Part shown: one piece after another, positions 15,441 through 23,489 of the stretch
How the letters are laid out: the number at the start of each line of letters is the position of its first letter
Position numbering within the stretch: the stretch's first letter is position 1
DNA from: an uncultured Burkholderiales bacterium
Lineage (GTDB): Bacteria; Pseudomonadota; Gammaproteobacteria; Burkholderiales; Burkholderiaceae_C
Length of the DNA: 35,887 nt
Assembly (NCBI GenBank): GCA_903820745.1
Contig: CAIJIT010000207.1
Span: forward strand, 1-35,887
Direction: 5' to 3'
The notes under the pieces: model-generated
What the model saw: the letters and a program-made list of their open reading frames with translations, nothing else
What the model was told of the DNA's origin: nothing
Databases searched by the model: none
Translations under genes and position numbers: made by a program

Positions 15441-16747
15441 GCAAGCTCTTCCTTGCGGATGCGCACGATTGGCGCCAACACCGTCGACAAAGCCTGCATC
15501 TGTGCCAGGGCCTTGTTCATGCGTCCCTCGACGGTCTGATGTGTCAGGATGATCAGGTCGGTCTGCTTTTCACCTTCAGCCGACTCACGCTGCAGCACCG
15601 CATCGATCGAAATATCGTTTTCAGCCAGGATGGCCGTGATGCTCGACAACACGCCGGCCCGATCGGCCACGCACAAGCGCAGGTAAAACGAGGTCAGCAC
15701 CAAATCCATGGCCAGCACCGGCGTGTCGTTCATCGCGTCATGCTGGAAAGCCAGATGCGGTACGCGGTGGTCGGGGTCGGCCGTGGCCAGGCGAGTGATG
15801 TCGACCAGGTCAGCAATCACGGCCGAAGCGGTCGGCTCGGCGCCAGCACCCTTGCCGTAATACAGCGTCGTGCCGACCGCATCGCCCTGCACCATCACCG
15901 CATTCATCGCACCTTCGACATTGGCGATCAGACGGCTGACCGGCACCAGCGTCGGATGCACGCGCAACTCGATGCCCTGCTCCCGGCGGCGCGTCAGGCC
16001 CAGCAGTTTGATGCGGTAGCCGAGTTGCTCGGCATATTTGATGTCGGCGGCCTGCAACTTAGTGATGCCTTCGACATGGGCATGGTCGAACTGGACCGGA
16101 ATGCCGAAAGCGATCGCACTCATCAAGGTCAGCTTGTGTGCAGCGTCGATGCCCTCAATGTCGAAGGTCGGATCGGCTTCGGCATAGCCCAGGCGTTGAG
16201 CTTCCTTCAGCACGACGCCGAAGTCGAGCCCCTTGCTGCGCATCTCGGACAGGATGAAATTGGTCGTGCCGTTGATGATGCCCGCGATCCATTCGATGCG
16301 GTTGGCGGTCAAGCCTTCGCGCAGCGCCTTGATGATCGGGATGCCGCCTGCGACTGCGGCCTCGAAGGCCACGACCACGCCCTTGGCGCGCGCTGCGGCA
16401 AAAATCTCGGTGCCATGCAAGGCCAGCAAGGCCTTGTTGGCGGTGACCACATGCTTGCCTGCGGCGATCGCTTCGAGCACCAGGGCACGCGCAATGCCGT
16501 AGCCACCGATCAACTCGACCACGATGTCGATTTCGGGGTTGGCGATGACCAGCCGCGCATCGCTGACGATGTTGACGCTGTCGCCGACGATGCTGCGCGC
16601 GCGTTCGACATCAAGGTCAGCAATCATCGCAATTTCAATCCCGCGGCCGGCACGGCCACGAATTTCTTCCTGGTTGCGGCGCAGCACATTGAACGTGCCC
16701 CTGCCTACTGTGCCAATGCCCAGCAGGCCTACTTTGATCGGTTTCAT
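15437..16747 (-). CDS. hom: Homoserine dehydrogenase
   Basis: A 436-residue NAD(P)-dependent enzyme that reduces aspartate semialdehyde to homoserine. GIGTVG (10-15) is the Rossmann nucleotide loop, VVTANKALLALHG and GIINGTTNFILSEM are catalytic-domain signatures, with EADPTFDIEGIDAAHKL following. A C-terminal ACT domain starts near residue 354 (FYLRLCVADRAGVLSSITAILAE) and is expected to give feedback control by threonine. No Shine-Dalgarno sequence precedes the ATG; instead TAGAAA lies 7 bases before it. It ends with an ATGA overlap into thrC and starts 32 bases after alaA. Confidence 0.97.
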   Translation of the reverse strand: MKPIKVGLLGIGTVGRGTFNVLRRNQEEIRGRAGRGIEIAMIADLDVERARSIVGDSVNIVSDARLVIANPEIDIVVELIGGYGIARALVLEAIAAGKHVVTANKALLALHGTEIFAAARAKGVVVAFEAAVAGGIPIIKALREGLTANRIEWIAGIINGTTNFILSEMRSKGLDFGVVLKEAQRLGYAEADPTFDIEGIDAAHKLTLMSAIAFGIPVQFDHAHVEGITKLQAADIKYAEQLGYRIKLLGLTRRREQGIELRVHPTLVPVSRLIANVEGAMNAVMVQGDAVGTTLYYGKGAGAEPTASAVIADLVDITRLATADPDHRVPHLAFQHDAMNDTPVLAMDLVLTSFYLRLCVADRAGVLSSITAILAENDISIDAVLQRESAEGEKQTDLIILTHQTVEGRMNKALAQMQALSTVLAPIVRIRKEELA

Positions 16748-16779
16748 GAGGAGTTTTCTACGGTTGAAAATGGCCAGGA

Positions 16780-18006
16780 TCAGCGCCCTGCCCGCTTGCG
16801 ATATTGCGAAAGAAAGCGTTCGATCCGCCCGATCGCCTCTTTGAGATCGTCGGAATTGGGCAGAAAAACCAGCCTGAAATGGTCGGGGGCGGTCCAGTTG
16901 AAACCCGTGCCCTGCACGATCAGCACCTTCTCCTCGGCCAGTAGCTCATAAGCAAACTGCTGATCGTCGGCGATCGGATACATCTTCGGGTCGAGCCGCG
17001 GAAACATGTAAAGCGCAGCCTTGGGCTTGACCACGCTGACGCCGGGAATCTGGCTGAGCAGGTCAAAAGCCAGGTCGCGCTGCCGGCACAAGCGCCCGCT
17101 CGGCGCCACCAGATCCTTGATGCTTTGATAGCCGCCCAACGCGGTCTGGATCGCCAACTGGCCCGGGGTGTTGGCGCACAAGCGCATCGACGCCAGCATG
17201 TTCAGCCCGGTGATGTAGTCCTGCGCATGGCGTTTTTCGCCCGACACCACCATCCAGCCGGCGCGATAGCCACAGGCGCGGTAATTCTTCGACAGCCCGT
17301 TGAAGGTCAGGCAGAACACATCATCAGCCAGGGATGCGATGCTGGTGTGGACATGGCCGTCGTAAAGCGTCTTGTCATAGATTTCATCGGCCATGATGAT
17401 CAGCTGATGCTGACGGGCGATCTCGATGATTTCCTGCAACAGGCTTTCCGGATAAAGCGCACCGGTCGGATTGTTCGGATTGATCACGACGATGGCCCGC
17501 GTATTCGGCGTGATCTTGGCCTTGATGTCGGCAATATCCGGCATCCAATCGCTCTGCTCGTCGCAGATGTAATGCACCGGATTGCCGCCCGACAGCGCCA
17601 CAGCAGCGGTGTATAGCGGGTAATCGGGCGCTGGCAGCAGCACCTCATCGCCGTTGTCGAGCAAGGCATTGAGCGCCATCACGATCAGCTCGGAAGCGCC
17701 GTTGCCCAGGTAGACATCGTCGACGGTGACGCCGGCAATCTTCTTTTCTTGGCTGTAATGGACAACGGCCTTGCGCGGCGCGAACAAGCCCTTCGAATCG
17801 GTATAGCCCGCGGCCGAAGGCAGATTGCGTATCATGTCCTGGACGATTTCGTCAGGAGGCTCAAGCCCGAAAGCGGCGATATTGCCGATGTTCAGCTTGA
17901 TGATTTTCTGGCCCTCTTCCTCCATCTGGCGCGCCTTGTCCATGACGGGGCCGCGGATGTCGTAGCAGACATTGGCCAGCTTGCTGGATTTGGCGATGGG
18001 CTTCAA
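16780..18006 (-). CDS. alaA: Alanine-synthesising aminotransferase AlaA
   Basis: A 408-residue class I PLP aminotransferase, similar throughout to the AlaA group (glutamate-pyruvate aminotransferase). Motifs: KLANVCYDIRGPV at the N-terminus, YTDSKGLFAPRKAV, NPNNPTGALY, and LSKNYRACGYRAGW with the PLP lysine. The start is a TTG at 18006: AGGAG (18019-18015) lies 8 bases upstream and the resulting MKPIAKSSKLANVCYD matches the family start. Longer in-frame extension to 18156 has no family-like sequence. Between ribosome site and TTG there is an out-of-frame ATG-TCT-TGA. hom follows 32 bases downstream and may be co-transcribed. Confidence 0.93.
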   Translation of the reverse strand: MKPIAKSSKLANVCYDIRGPVMDKARQMEEEGQKIIKLNIGNIAAFGLEPPDEIVQDMIRNLPSAAGYTDSKGLFAPRKAVVHYSQEKKIAGVTVDDVYLGNGASELIVMALNALLDNGDEVLLPAPDYPLYTAAVALSGGNPVHYICDEQSDWMPDIADIKAKITPNTRAIVVINPNNPTGALYPESLLQEIIEIARQHQLIIMADEIYDKTLYDGHVHTSIASLADDVFCLTFNGLSKNYRACGYRAGWMVVSGEKRHAQDYITGLNMLASMRLCANTPGQLAIQTALGGYQSIKDLVAPSGRLCRQRDLAFDLLSQIPGVSVVKPKAALYMFPRLDPKMYPIADDQQFAYELLAEEKVLIVQGTGFNWTAPDHFRLVFLPNSDDLKEAIGRIERFLSQYRKRAGR

Positions 18007-18159
18007 GACATGAACTCCTGGATCTACGGTTCGCGATGCGGCCGATCGCAGGCCGCAAAACATACAATTTAAGCACAGGCTGCAAAGGCATCGCTGGCGC
18101 AGTATCAGCGTCAGGCCTTCCAACCTTTGAAACCAGGCATAGCCACAGGCAAGCAAGCG

Positions 18160-18534
18160 ATGAAGTTTCTACTCGACGAGCCGCAAAGCGGCAACAACAT
18201 TTCACGCCACGATGGAAAAAGCGTCTGGGTCAATGGCATCCAGCACAGCAGCAGCCTGCTCGTCCCCTGGCGCGGCGCCTTGCAAGACTGGAACTTGCAG
18301 CGCTTCGAGGATTTGAGCGCTGACCATTTCGAGCAGATTCTGCTGCTCAAGCCCGAACTGGTGATTTTCGGCAGCGGCAGCCGGATCCGCTTCGCCAAGC
18401 CGCTGCTCTATCGGCGGCTGATCGAGGCGCGCATCGGCGTCGAGACGATGAATCTGGCCGCCGCCTGCCGCACCTACACCGTGCTGAGCAGCGAAGGTCG
18501 TGCGGTCCTGGCGGCCTTGTTGATTGAGACCTGA
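18160..18534 (+). CDS. Mth938/Xcc1710-like domain protein
   Basis: A 124-residue single-domain protein of the Mth938/NDUFAF3-like family. Conserved stretches are LKPELVIFGSGSRIRF and IGVETMNLAAACRTYTVLSSEGRAVLAALL. Eukaryotic relatives help assemble respiratory complex I; the bacterial role is not established. The ATG at 18160 is used because it opens the conserved domain (MKFLLDEPQSG); an upstream ATG at 18127 adds 11 residues of no family character. It is divergent from alaA, and its upstream region overlaps the alaA promoter region. Confidence 0.8.
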   Translation: MKFLLDEPQSGNNISRHDGKSVWVNGIQHSSSLLVPWRGALQDWNLQRFEDLSADHFEQILLLKPELVIFGSGSRIRFAKPLLYRRLIEARIGVETMNLAAACRTYTVLSSEGRAVLAALLIET

Positions 18535-18621
18535 TTACGGCGTAGGGCTTCGCTGTGCTGAATCAAGTTGCCGCAGATTGCAATCCCGAAAAGCCCGGAG
18601 CAAGGCATTTCCGGATCAACG

Positions 18622-18627
18622 TATAAT
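18622..18627 (+). promoter_or_regulatory. Likely -10 box for the peroxiredoxin gene
   Basis: A perfect TATAAT lies 41 bases before the peroxiredoxin start in a GC-rich background. No good -35 box is present at 16-18 bases, so an activator may be needed or the call may be wrong. Confidence 0.45.
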
Positions 18628-18668
18628 TGTCGGCTATGCTCACACGGGCGCTCCACCTCTAACGCCAC

Positions 18669-19148
18669 ATGACGCCAGCGCTCAATAAACATCTGCCGGA
18701 CATCGAAGCCCTTGCTACCGGTGGAGTGAAGTTCACTCCGCAGACCTATCTCGGTCAAGTGTTGATACTGTACTTCTATCCGAAGGACAACACACCGGGT
18801 TGCACCACCGAAGCGATGCAGTTCCGCGACCGGCACCAGGATTTCATCGATGCTGGAGCGGTGGTGATGGGTGTCTCGCGCGACAACATGGCTTCGCATG
18901 AAAAATTCAAGCAAAACCTCGAGTTGCCGTTCGAGCTGATCGCCGACACCGAAGAAAAGCTCTGCCATATGTTCGGTGTGGTCAAAAACAAGATCATGTA
19001 CGGCAAGAAGGTCAAGGGGATCGAGCGTTCGACTTTCCTGATCGACGCCCAGGGTGTGTTGCGGGCGGAATGGCGCGGCATCAAAGTTGCCGGCCATGTC
19101 GATGAAGTGCTCGACGAAGTCAAGGCGCTGAACAAGGAAGCCGCCTGA
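18669..19148 (+). CDS. bcp: Thioredoxin-dependent peroxiredoxin, Bcp/PrxQ type
   Basis: A 159-residue peroxiredoxin that reduces hydrogen peroxide and organic hydroperoxides. YFYPKDNTPGCTTEAMQFRD holds the peroxidatic cysteine C45 with its Pro and Thr. The resolving cysteine that many PrxQ proteins have five residues later is absent (Met at position 50); the only other cysteine is C99. It may therefore work as a one-cysteine enzyme or use C99. GKKVKGIERSTFLID is a typical later motif. No clear ribosome binding site precedes the ATG. An intrinsic terminator follows at 19174-19206. Confidence 0.93.
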   Translation: MTPALNKHLPDIEALATGGVKFTPQTYLGQVLILYFYPKDNTPGCTTEAMQFRDRHQDFIDAGAVVMGVSRDNMASHEKFKQNLELPFELIADTEEKLCHMFGVVKNKIMYGKKVKGIERSTFLIDAQGVLRAEWRGIKVAGHVDEVLDEVKALNKEAA

Positions 19149-19173
19149 CCGGATCGGTTGATGCAGCTTGCCA

Positions 19174-19206
19174 AGCCGGCCCGGGAGTAATCCAGGCCGG
19201 CTTTTT
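19174..19206 (+). terminator. Intrinsic terminator after the peroxiredoxin gene
   Basis: AGCCGGCC pairs with GGCCGGCT around a 13-base loop and runs into five T. It sits 25 bases after the stop codon. Confidence 0.85.
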
Positions 19207-19263
19207 AACGCCCGTCCCGCTTGCGCCATTGCGGCTCGGCCCGACCGTCACCTTGCTTTGTGC

Positions 19264-19361
19264 ATAATGGGCTCATGCCCGAGCGCCACCAAGCCAAAAT
19301 TCAAACTTTGCAAATACCCCGGGTTGAGCCAAAAAGCCGTACAGGCGCTGTGCGGCTTTTT
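19264..19361 (+). ncRNA. Candidate small RNA or attenuated leader upstream of phoH
   Basis: A unit of about 90 bases between the peroxiredoxin terminator and phoH. CATAAT at 19263-19268 could be a -10 box. It is followed by a GGGC-TCAT-GCCC hairpin (19268-19279), an unstructured A-rich stretch, and then a strong terminator hairpin at 19331-19361. No convincing coding frame with a ribosome site fills it. It is either an independent small RNA or the terminated leader of phoH. The promoter has no clear -35 box, so the call is tentative. Confidence 0.35.
19331..19361 (+). terminator. Strong intrinsic terminator (probably bidirectional) 60 bases before phoH
   Basis: AAAAAGCCGTACAG, loop GCG, CTGTGCGGCTTTTT: a 14-bp stem with one T-G wobble, ending in five T on the + strand and five A on the other arm, so it can work in both directions. 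Confidence 0.8.
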
Positions 19362-19420
19362 GCGTTTTCAGGTCCGATCTCCAGGCCGCCAGGCCGCCGT
19401 TGTGCACATTGAACCCACCT

Positions 19421-21100
19421 ATGCCATTGCCCAAGCCACCGACCCAACGCGCCAGCCAACTCGAATCCACCGCCTATGCAGCCCCTTTGGCAGTCAGCCC
19501 CCCTGCGGCGATGCCCAAAATTGCCTCGGCCTCGGCGGTCGAGCCTCGACCTGAATTGCCCGCGCGTCATTTGGCGCCTGTCGCCAGCTTGCCTATGGCG
19601 AGGGAATTGCCGCCGACAAAGCCTTTCATGCCGCTCAAGCCGGTCAAGGCCGACAAGCCCAAGCCGCTGGCAGCAACTCAAGGCAAGAAAGATGTCAACG
19701 CCATACCGAAGCTGTTCGTGCTCGACACCAATGTCCTGATGCATGACCCGATGAGCTTGTTCCGGTTCGAGGAACATGACATCTACCTGCCGATGATCAC
19801 ACTTGAAGAGCTCGACGGGCACAAGAAGGGTATGACCGAAGTCTCGCGCAATGTGCGCCAGGTCAGCCGCGAGCTCGATTCGCTCGCTGCCAGCTTGAAG
19901 ACCAGCAGCATCACGGAAATGGCCAAGGGCCTGCCGCTCGACCACACCGGTCACCGCGAAGCCAGGGGCAAGTTGTTCTTCCAGACCGAGCTGATCGATA
20001 CACCCTTGCCCGCCGGTCTGCCCCAGGGCAAGGCCGACAACCAAATTCTGGCTGTCGTCCAGGCCTTGAAGCTGAAGTTGCCTGGCCGCGAAGTGGTGCT
20101 GGTGTCCAAGGACATCAATATGCGCATCAAGGCCCGCGCCCTGGGCCTGCCGACCGAGGACTACCGCAACGACAAGGTGCTGGAAGACAGCGACCTGCTC
20201 TACACCGGCGTGCAGGCCTTGCCGGCCGATTTCTGGGAGCGTCATGGCAAGACGATGGAGAGCTGGAGCCAGGGCGGCATCACTTACTACCGCATCAGCG
20301 GCCCGCTGGTTCCGCAATTGCTGGTCAATGAACTGGTCTATCTGGAGGCACCTGGCGCCGCACCGCTTTATGCCAAAGTGCTCGAAATCACCGGAAAAAC
20401 TGCCGTCCTTCGCACCTTGAAGGACCATGGCAACCAGAAGGCTTCGGTCTGGGGGGTCACGGCCCGCAACCGCGAGCAGAATTTCGCGCTCAACTTGCTG
20501 ATGGATCCGGAGTGCGATTTCGTCACGCTGACCGGCAATGCCGGCACCGGCAAGACGCTGATGACGCTGGCCGCCGGACTCTCACAGGTGCTCGACGAGC
20601 GCCGCTATTCGGAAATCATCGTCACCCGCGTCACCGTGCCGGTGGGCGAGGACATCGGCTTCCTGCCCGGCACCGAAGAGGAGAAGATGAGCCCCTGGAT
20701 GGGTGCGCTGGACGACAACCTTGAAGTGCTGGCGCGCGGCGACAGCGCTGCCGGCGAATGGGGACGTGCCGCGACCAATGACCTGGTGCGCAGCAAGATC
20801 AAGATCAAGAGCATGAACTTCATGCGTGGCCGCACCTTCTTGAACAAGTACGTGATCATCGACGAGGCGCAGAACTTGACGCCCAAGCAGATGAAGACCT
20901 TGATCACCCGCGCCGGCCCCGGCACCAAGATCGTTTGCCTGGGCAACCTCGCGCAGATCGATACGCCCTACCTGACCGAAGGCAGTTCCGGGCTGACTTA
21001 TGCGGTCGACCGTTTCAAGGGCTGGGCGCACAGCGGGCATGTGACGCTGGCGCGCGGCGAGCGTTCGCGTCTGGCGGATTTTGCTTCCGAGGTGCTGTGA
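19421..21100 (+). CDS. phoH: PhoH family protein with N-terminal PIN domain
   Basis: A protein of about 559 residues. After a proline-rich leader of some 95 residues comes a PIN-type nuclease domain starting KLFVLDTNVLMHDPM, with the acidic active-site residue in LDTN. The PhoH ATPase domain follows, with Walker A GNAGTGKT (372-379), DEAQN (481-485) and KIVCLGNLAQIDTPY. PIN-PhoH proteins (PhoH2 type, also YlaK-like) can unwind and cleave RNA in the members tested; no antitoxin-like gene is present here. The start is uncertain: ATG at 19421 is used, with ATG 19400 and later in-frame ATGs possible, since the leader is poorly conserved. The stop overlaps the start of the next gene (GTGA). Confidence 0.9.
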   Translation: MPLPKPPTQRASQLESTAYAAPLAVSPPAAMPKIASASAVEPRPELPARHLAPVASLPMARELPPTKPFMPLKPVKADKPKPLAATQGKKDVNAIPKLFVLDTNVLMHDPMSLFRFEEHDIYLPMITLEELDGHKKGMTEVSRNVRQVSRELDSLAASLKTSSITEMAKGLPLDHTGHREARGKLFFQTELIDTPLPAGLPQGKADNQILAVVQALKLKLPGREVVLVSKDINMRIKARALGLPTEDYRNDKVLEDSDLLYTGVQALPADFWERHGKTMESWSQGGITYYRISGPLVPQLLVNELVYLEAPGAAPLYAKVLEITGKTAVLRTLKDHGNQKASVWGVTARNREQNFALNLLMDPECDFVTLTGNAGTGKTLMTLAAGLSQVLDERRYSEIIVTRVTVPVGEDIGFLPGTEEEKMSPWMGALDDNLEVLARGDSAAGEWGRAATNDLVRSKIKIKSMNFMRGRTFLNKYVIIDEAQNLTPKQMKTLITRAGPGTKIVCLGNLAQIDTPYLTEGSSGLTYAVDRFKGWAHSGHVTLARGERSRLADFASEVL

Positions 21101-21933
21101 GCCTTTATGTTTCCGACCTCGACGGCACGCTACTCGACCGCAATGCCAGGCTTTCCGACATCACTCGCCACGGCTTGACGCGCTTGCTCGATGCCGGGCT
21201 GACCTTCACCATTGCAACGGCGCGGCATGTCAGCTCGGTCCGCCAGATCCTCGAAGGACTGCCACTGCAATTGCCGGTGATCTCGTCGAATGGCGCATAT
21301 ATCAGCGAGATGATCAGCGGCCGGCATGAACTGGTCCATGCGATGGACCCGGCGCTGAGCCAGTCGATTTTTGCCTTGATCCGCCAGCAAGGCTTCATGC
21401 CGTTTTTTTCGACCCATGGACCCAAAGGCGACCAGCTTTTCTACCAGACGGCAGAAAACCCGGGCCAGCAGCGCTTCATCGACGATCGCCGGCGCCAGGC
21501 AGACCCGCGTCTGCGTCACGCGCCACGCTTGCAGGATGAGTTGCATAACCCGGCAGTGACCTTTGTCGTGATCGACCATGAGGCACCGCTGCAGGCCTTG
21601 CAGGTCGCGATCGAGGCACTCTGTGGCGATGCGGTCGAAACCCATCTGGCCGACGACCTCTACCTGCCCGGCTGGCCCTGGCTGAGTGTGCATGATCGCC
21701 GCGCCACCAAGGATCAGGCGATCCAGACGCTGGCGCAACGTTATGGACTGAGCGGGCGCGAGATCGTGGTCTTCGGCGACCATGTCAACGATGTCAAGAT
21801 GCTGCGCGCTGCGCACCGCGGCATCGCAGTCGAAAACGCGATCGACGCAGTCAAACAGGAAGCCCAGTTGGTCATCGGCCCGCACCACGAAGACAGTGTC
21901 CTGCACTTCATCGACAGTGACTGGAAGCGTTGA
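21097..21933 (+). CDS. Cof-type HAD hydrolase (sugar phosphate or FMN phosphatase type)
   Basis: A 278-residue HAD phosphatase of the Cof/type IIB group. SDLDGTLLD (6-14) holds the nucleophile D7 and acid D9; ISSNGAYI is the typical cap-start motif; ATKDQAI gives the conserved Lys and GDHVNDVKML the metal-binding aspartates. The start is a GTG at 21097 overlapping the phoH stop as GTGA, with GAGG just upstream, so the two genes are coupled. The substrate cannot be told from sequence; this group covers sugar phosphates, FMN and pyridoxal phosphate. Confidence 0.88.
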   Translation: MSLYVSDLDGTLLDRNARLSDITRHGLTRLLDAGLTFTIATARHVSSVRQILEGLPLQLPVISSNGAYISEMISGRHELVHAMDPALSQSIFALIRQQGFMPFFSTHGPKGDQLFYQTAENPGQQRFIDDRRRQADPRLRHAPRLQDELHNPAVTFVVIDHEAPLQALQVAIEALCGDAVETHLADDLYLPGWPWLSVHDRRATKDQAIQTLAQRYGLSGREIVVFGDHVNDVKMLRAAHRGIAVENAIDAVKQEAQLVIGPHHEDSVLHFIDSDWKR

Positions 21934-22203
21934 ACAAGCCAGGCACGGCCTGGAAATTGTGAAATAACGACAAAAAATACGTTAAATGCTCAAAAAATAA
22001 TAAAAGACTTGACGTGTAAGAAAATTACCAGGGTCACCGGGCAGGAGCATTTCTTCAATTTGTGTTCCAATCCCGATTCCAGCGCCCAGGCGTCCAGCCC
22101 GAACGCAACCGTCAGCCTTGCCGCAGATTTCCCTGCAGCGGGGCTCAATCGATTCAAATGCCTGTGATCCCTGCAACCACTGCTGCCTGAGCGGCGGCAC
22201 AAA
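21934..22203 (+). promoter_or_regulatory. AT-rich upstream region of the NlpC/P60 gene
   Basis: A 270-base gap. Its first third (about 21955-22025) is markedly AT-rich with several A-runs in a GC-rich chromosome and contains TTGACG at 22012-22017, but no -10 box at the right distance was found. A short inverted repeat CCAGGC-ACG-GCCTGG (21940-21954) follows the preceding gene. The remaining bases would be a leader of up to about 180 bases. No known riboswitch class was recognised. Confidence 0.4.
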
Positions 22204-22947
22204 ATGTTCGACGCCGACCCAAGCCCCACCACGTGCCGACTCAGCCCATGGCTGGCCGGCTTATGCCTGGGCTTTGCCATCACGACGCAAGCCCAGCAGT
22301 TACCTGCGATGCCTGCCGGCATGGTGACCGGGGCCTATGGGCAGAGTTTGATGCAAAGCGCAGGCGGAATGACGCAACCGGCTCAAGCCGCAGCCAATCT
22401 TTTGAACGCGATCACGGCAACGGCTGCGACAGCCACCGACCCGGTCAGCCGCTTTCTGCAAGATCGCGGGTTGTTGACCCCGGGGGACCCGAACAGCCTG
22501 TTGAATCAGATGCGTGACACGGCGTCCGATCTGGTCCTGTCTTCGATGAATTTCCTCGGCGTGCGCTACACGCGGGGCGGCAACAACGCCGAGAGCGGTT
22601 TCGATTGCAGCGGGTTCACCCGCCATATTTTCGAGATGAGCGTCGGCATGGTGTTGCCGCGCCGCGCCGACGAACAAGCCAAGCTGTCGAGTCTGTTGCC
22701 GATCAAGCAAGAGGAACTCAAACCGGGCGATCTGGTGTTCTTCAACACCATGCGCCGGACTTTCTCGCATGTCGGCATCTATGTCGGCGAAGGCAAGTTC
22801 ATCCATGCTCCGCGCACCGGCAGCGCGGTGCGCGTCGAGGACATGCGCGACGCCTATTGGGCCAAGCGTTTCACCGGCGCACGCCGCGCCGACCTGAAAA
22901 ATGCTGCCGATGCCGGCAGCGACGCCCGCAACTCGCCACCACGCTGA
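22204..22947 (+). CDS. NlpC/P60 family cell-wall peptidase (C40)
   Basis: A 247-residue exported cysteine peptidase. The N-terminal hydrophobic segment (about 13-30, ending ITTQAQ) is a signal peptide. After a linker of about 80 residues comes the NlpC/P60 domain: C135 in GFDCSGFTRHIF is the nucleophile, H189 in FSHVGIYVG the general base and H201 in FIHAPRTG the third polar residue. Such enzymes cut D-Glu-diamino acid bonds in peptidoglycan stem peptides. The C-terminal tail is short and without a recognisable wall-binding domain. It is a single gene with its own upstream region and is convergent with the next gene, 2 bases away. Confidence 0.9.
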   Translation: MFDADPSPTTCRLSPWLAGLCLGFAITTQAQQLPAMPAGMVTGAYGQSLMQSAGGMTQPAQAAANLLNAITATAATATDPVSRFLQDRGLLTPGDPNSLLNQMRDTASDLVLSSMNFLGVRYTRGGNNAESGFDCSGFTRHIFEMSVGMVLPRRADEQAKLSSLLPIKQEELKPGDLVFFNTMRRTFSHVGIYVGEGKFIHAPRTGSAVRVEDMRDAYWAKRFTGARRADLKNAADAGSDARNSPPR

Positions 22948-22949
22948 GA

Positions 22950-23453
22950 TCAGTCGGGCCGCTCGAATCCTGCCGCCACCCAGGCCGCTGCGCTGCTCTC
23001 ATTGAGTTTGAAACCGGCCGATACACGCACCTCAGCAAGCTGCAAACCCGACTGATCCAGCGCGCTCAGCGTCGCAAAGGGATTGTCATCGTCGGGCGTG
23101 ATGTCGAGTTGCACCTGGATCCTGCTGCCATCTGCGGCATCGACTTTCAAGCGCTTGTGCAATTGGGCCTGCAACTGCTGCTCATGCCGGCGCAGCACTT
23201 CGGACGCAGTTTTGACCAGGGTGTGGAAGGCCGGCGCCGACAGCGGTTTGGGATTTTTTTTATCGCGACCCATCGTCCAGGGCCCGACCAAGGCCGGCTC
23301 GGCCTCCCCGGCCAGCGTCATCGACACCGCCCAGCCTTCGTCATCCTCGTTCTTGATGACACAGGCGGTCCAGCGCTCATCGCGCCAGAGTCGATCCTGC
23401 TGAATCGTTGGGTCGTCGGGTTCTTCGGGTATCTCAATGGGCATCTTGTTCAT
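22950..23453 (-). CDS. Conserved hypothetical protein
   Basis: A 167-residue soluble protein without a signal peptide or membrane segment; I do not recognise the family. It starts MNKMPIEIPEEPDDPTI and is acidic at the N-terminus. A central part (GWAVSMTLAGEAEPALVGPWTMGRDKKNPK) reads like a small alpha/beta domain, followed by a helical stretch FHTLVKTASEVLRRHEQQLQ. Codon use and base composition match its neighbours. It lies 36 bases after rnhA on the same strand and is probably co-transcribed with it. The second ATG at 23444 is an alternative start. Confidence 0.7.
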   Translation of the reverse strand: MNKMPIEIPEEPDDPTIQQDRLWRDERWTACVIKNEDDEGWAVSMTLAGEAEPALVGPWTMGRDKKNPKPLSAPAFHTLVKTASEVLRRHEQQLQAQLHKRLKVDAADGSRIQVQLDITPDDDNPFATLSALDQSGLQLAEVRVSAGFKLNESSAAAWVAAGFERPD

Positions 23454-23489
23454 GGTGGCGAAGGTAGCATGGTCCGGCCAATGCCGAAA

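Noticed and set aside
15215-16951. A 578-codon open frame opposite hom and parts of its neighbours
   Set aside because: No domain; it spans the boundaries of three real genes on the other strand.
19421-21933. PhoH and the HAD phosphatase as a toxin-antitoxin or defence module
   Set aside because: The PIN-PhoH protein is a long housekeeping-type form with no small antitoxin gene before it, and the coupled gene is an ordinary Cof-type phosphatase.
22019-22203. A cyclic-dinucleotide or cobalamin riboswitch before the NlpC/P60 gene
   Set aside because: Short matches to motif fragments only; the core elements of these riboswitches were not seen.
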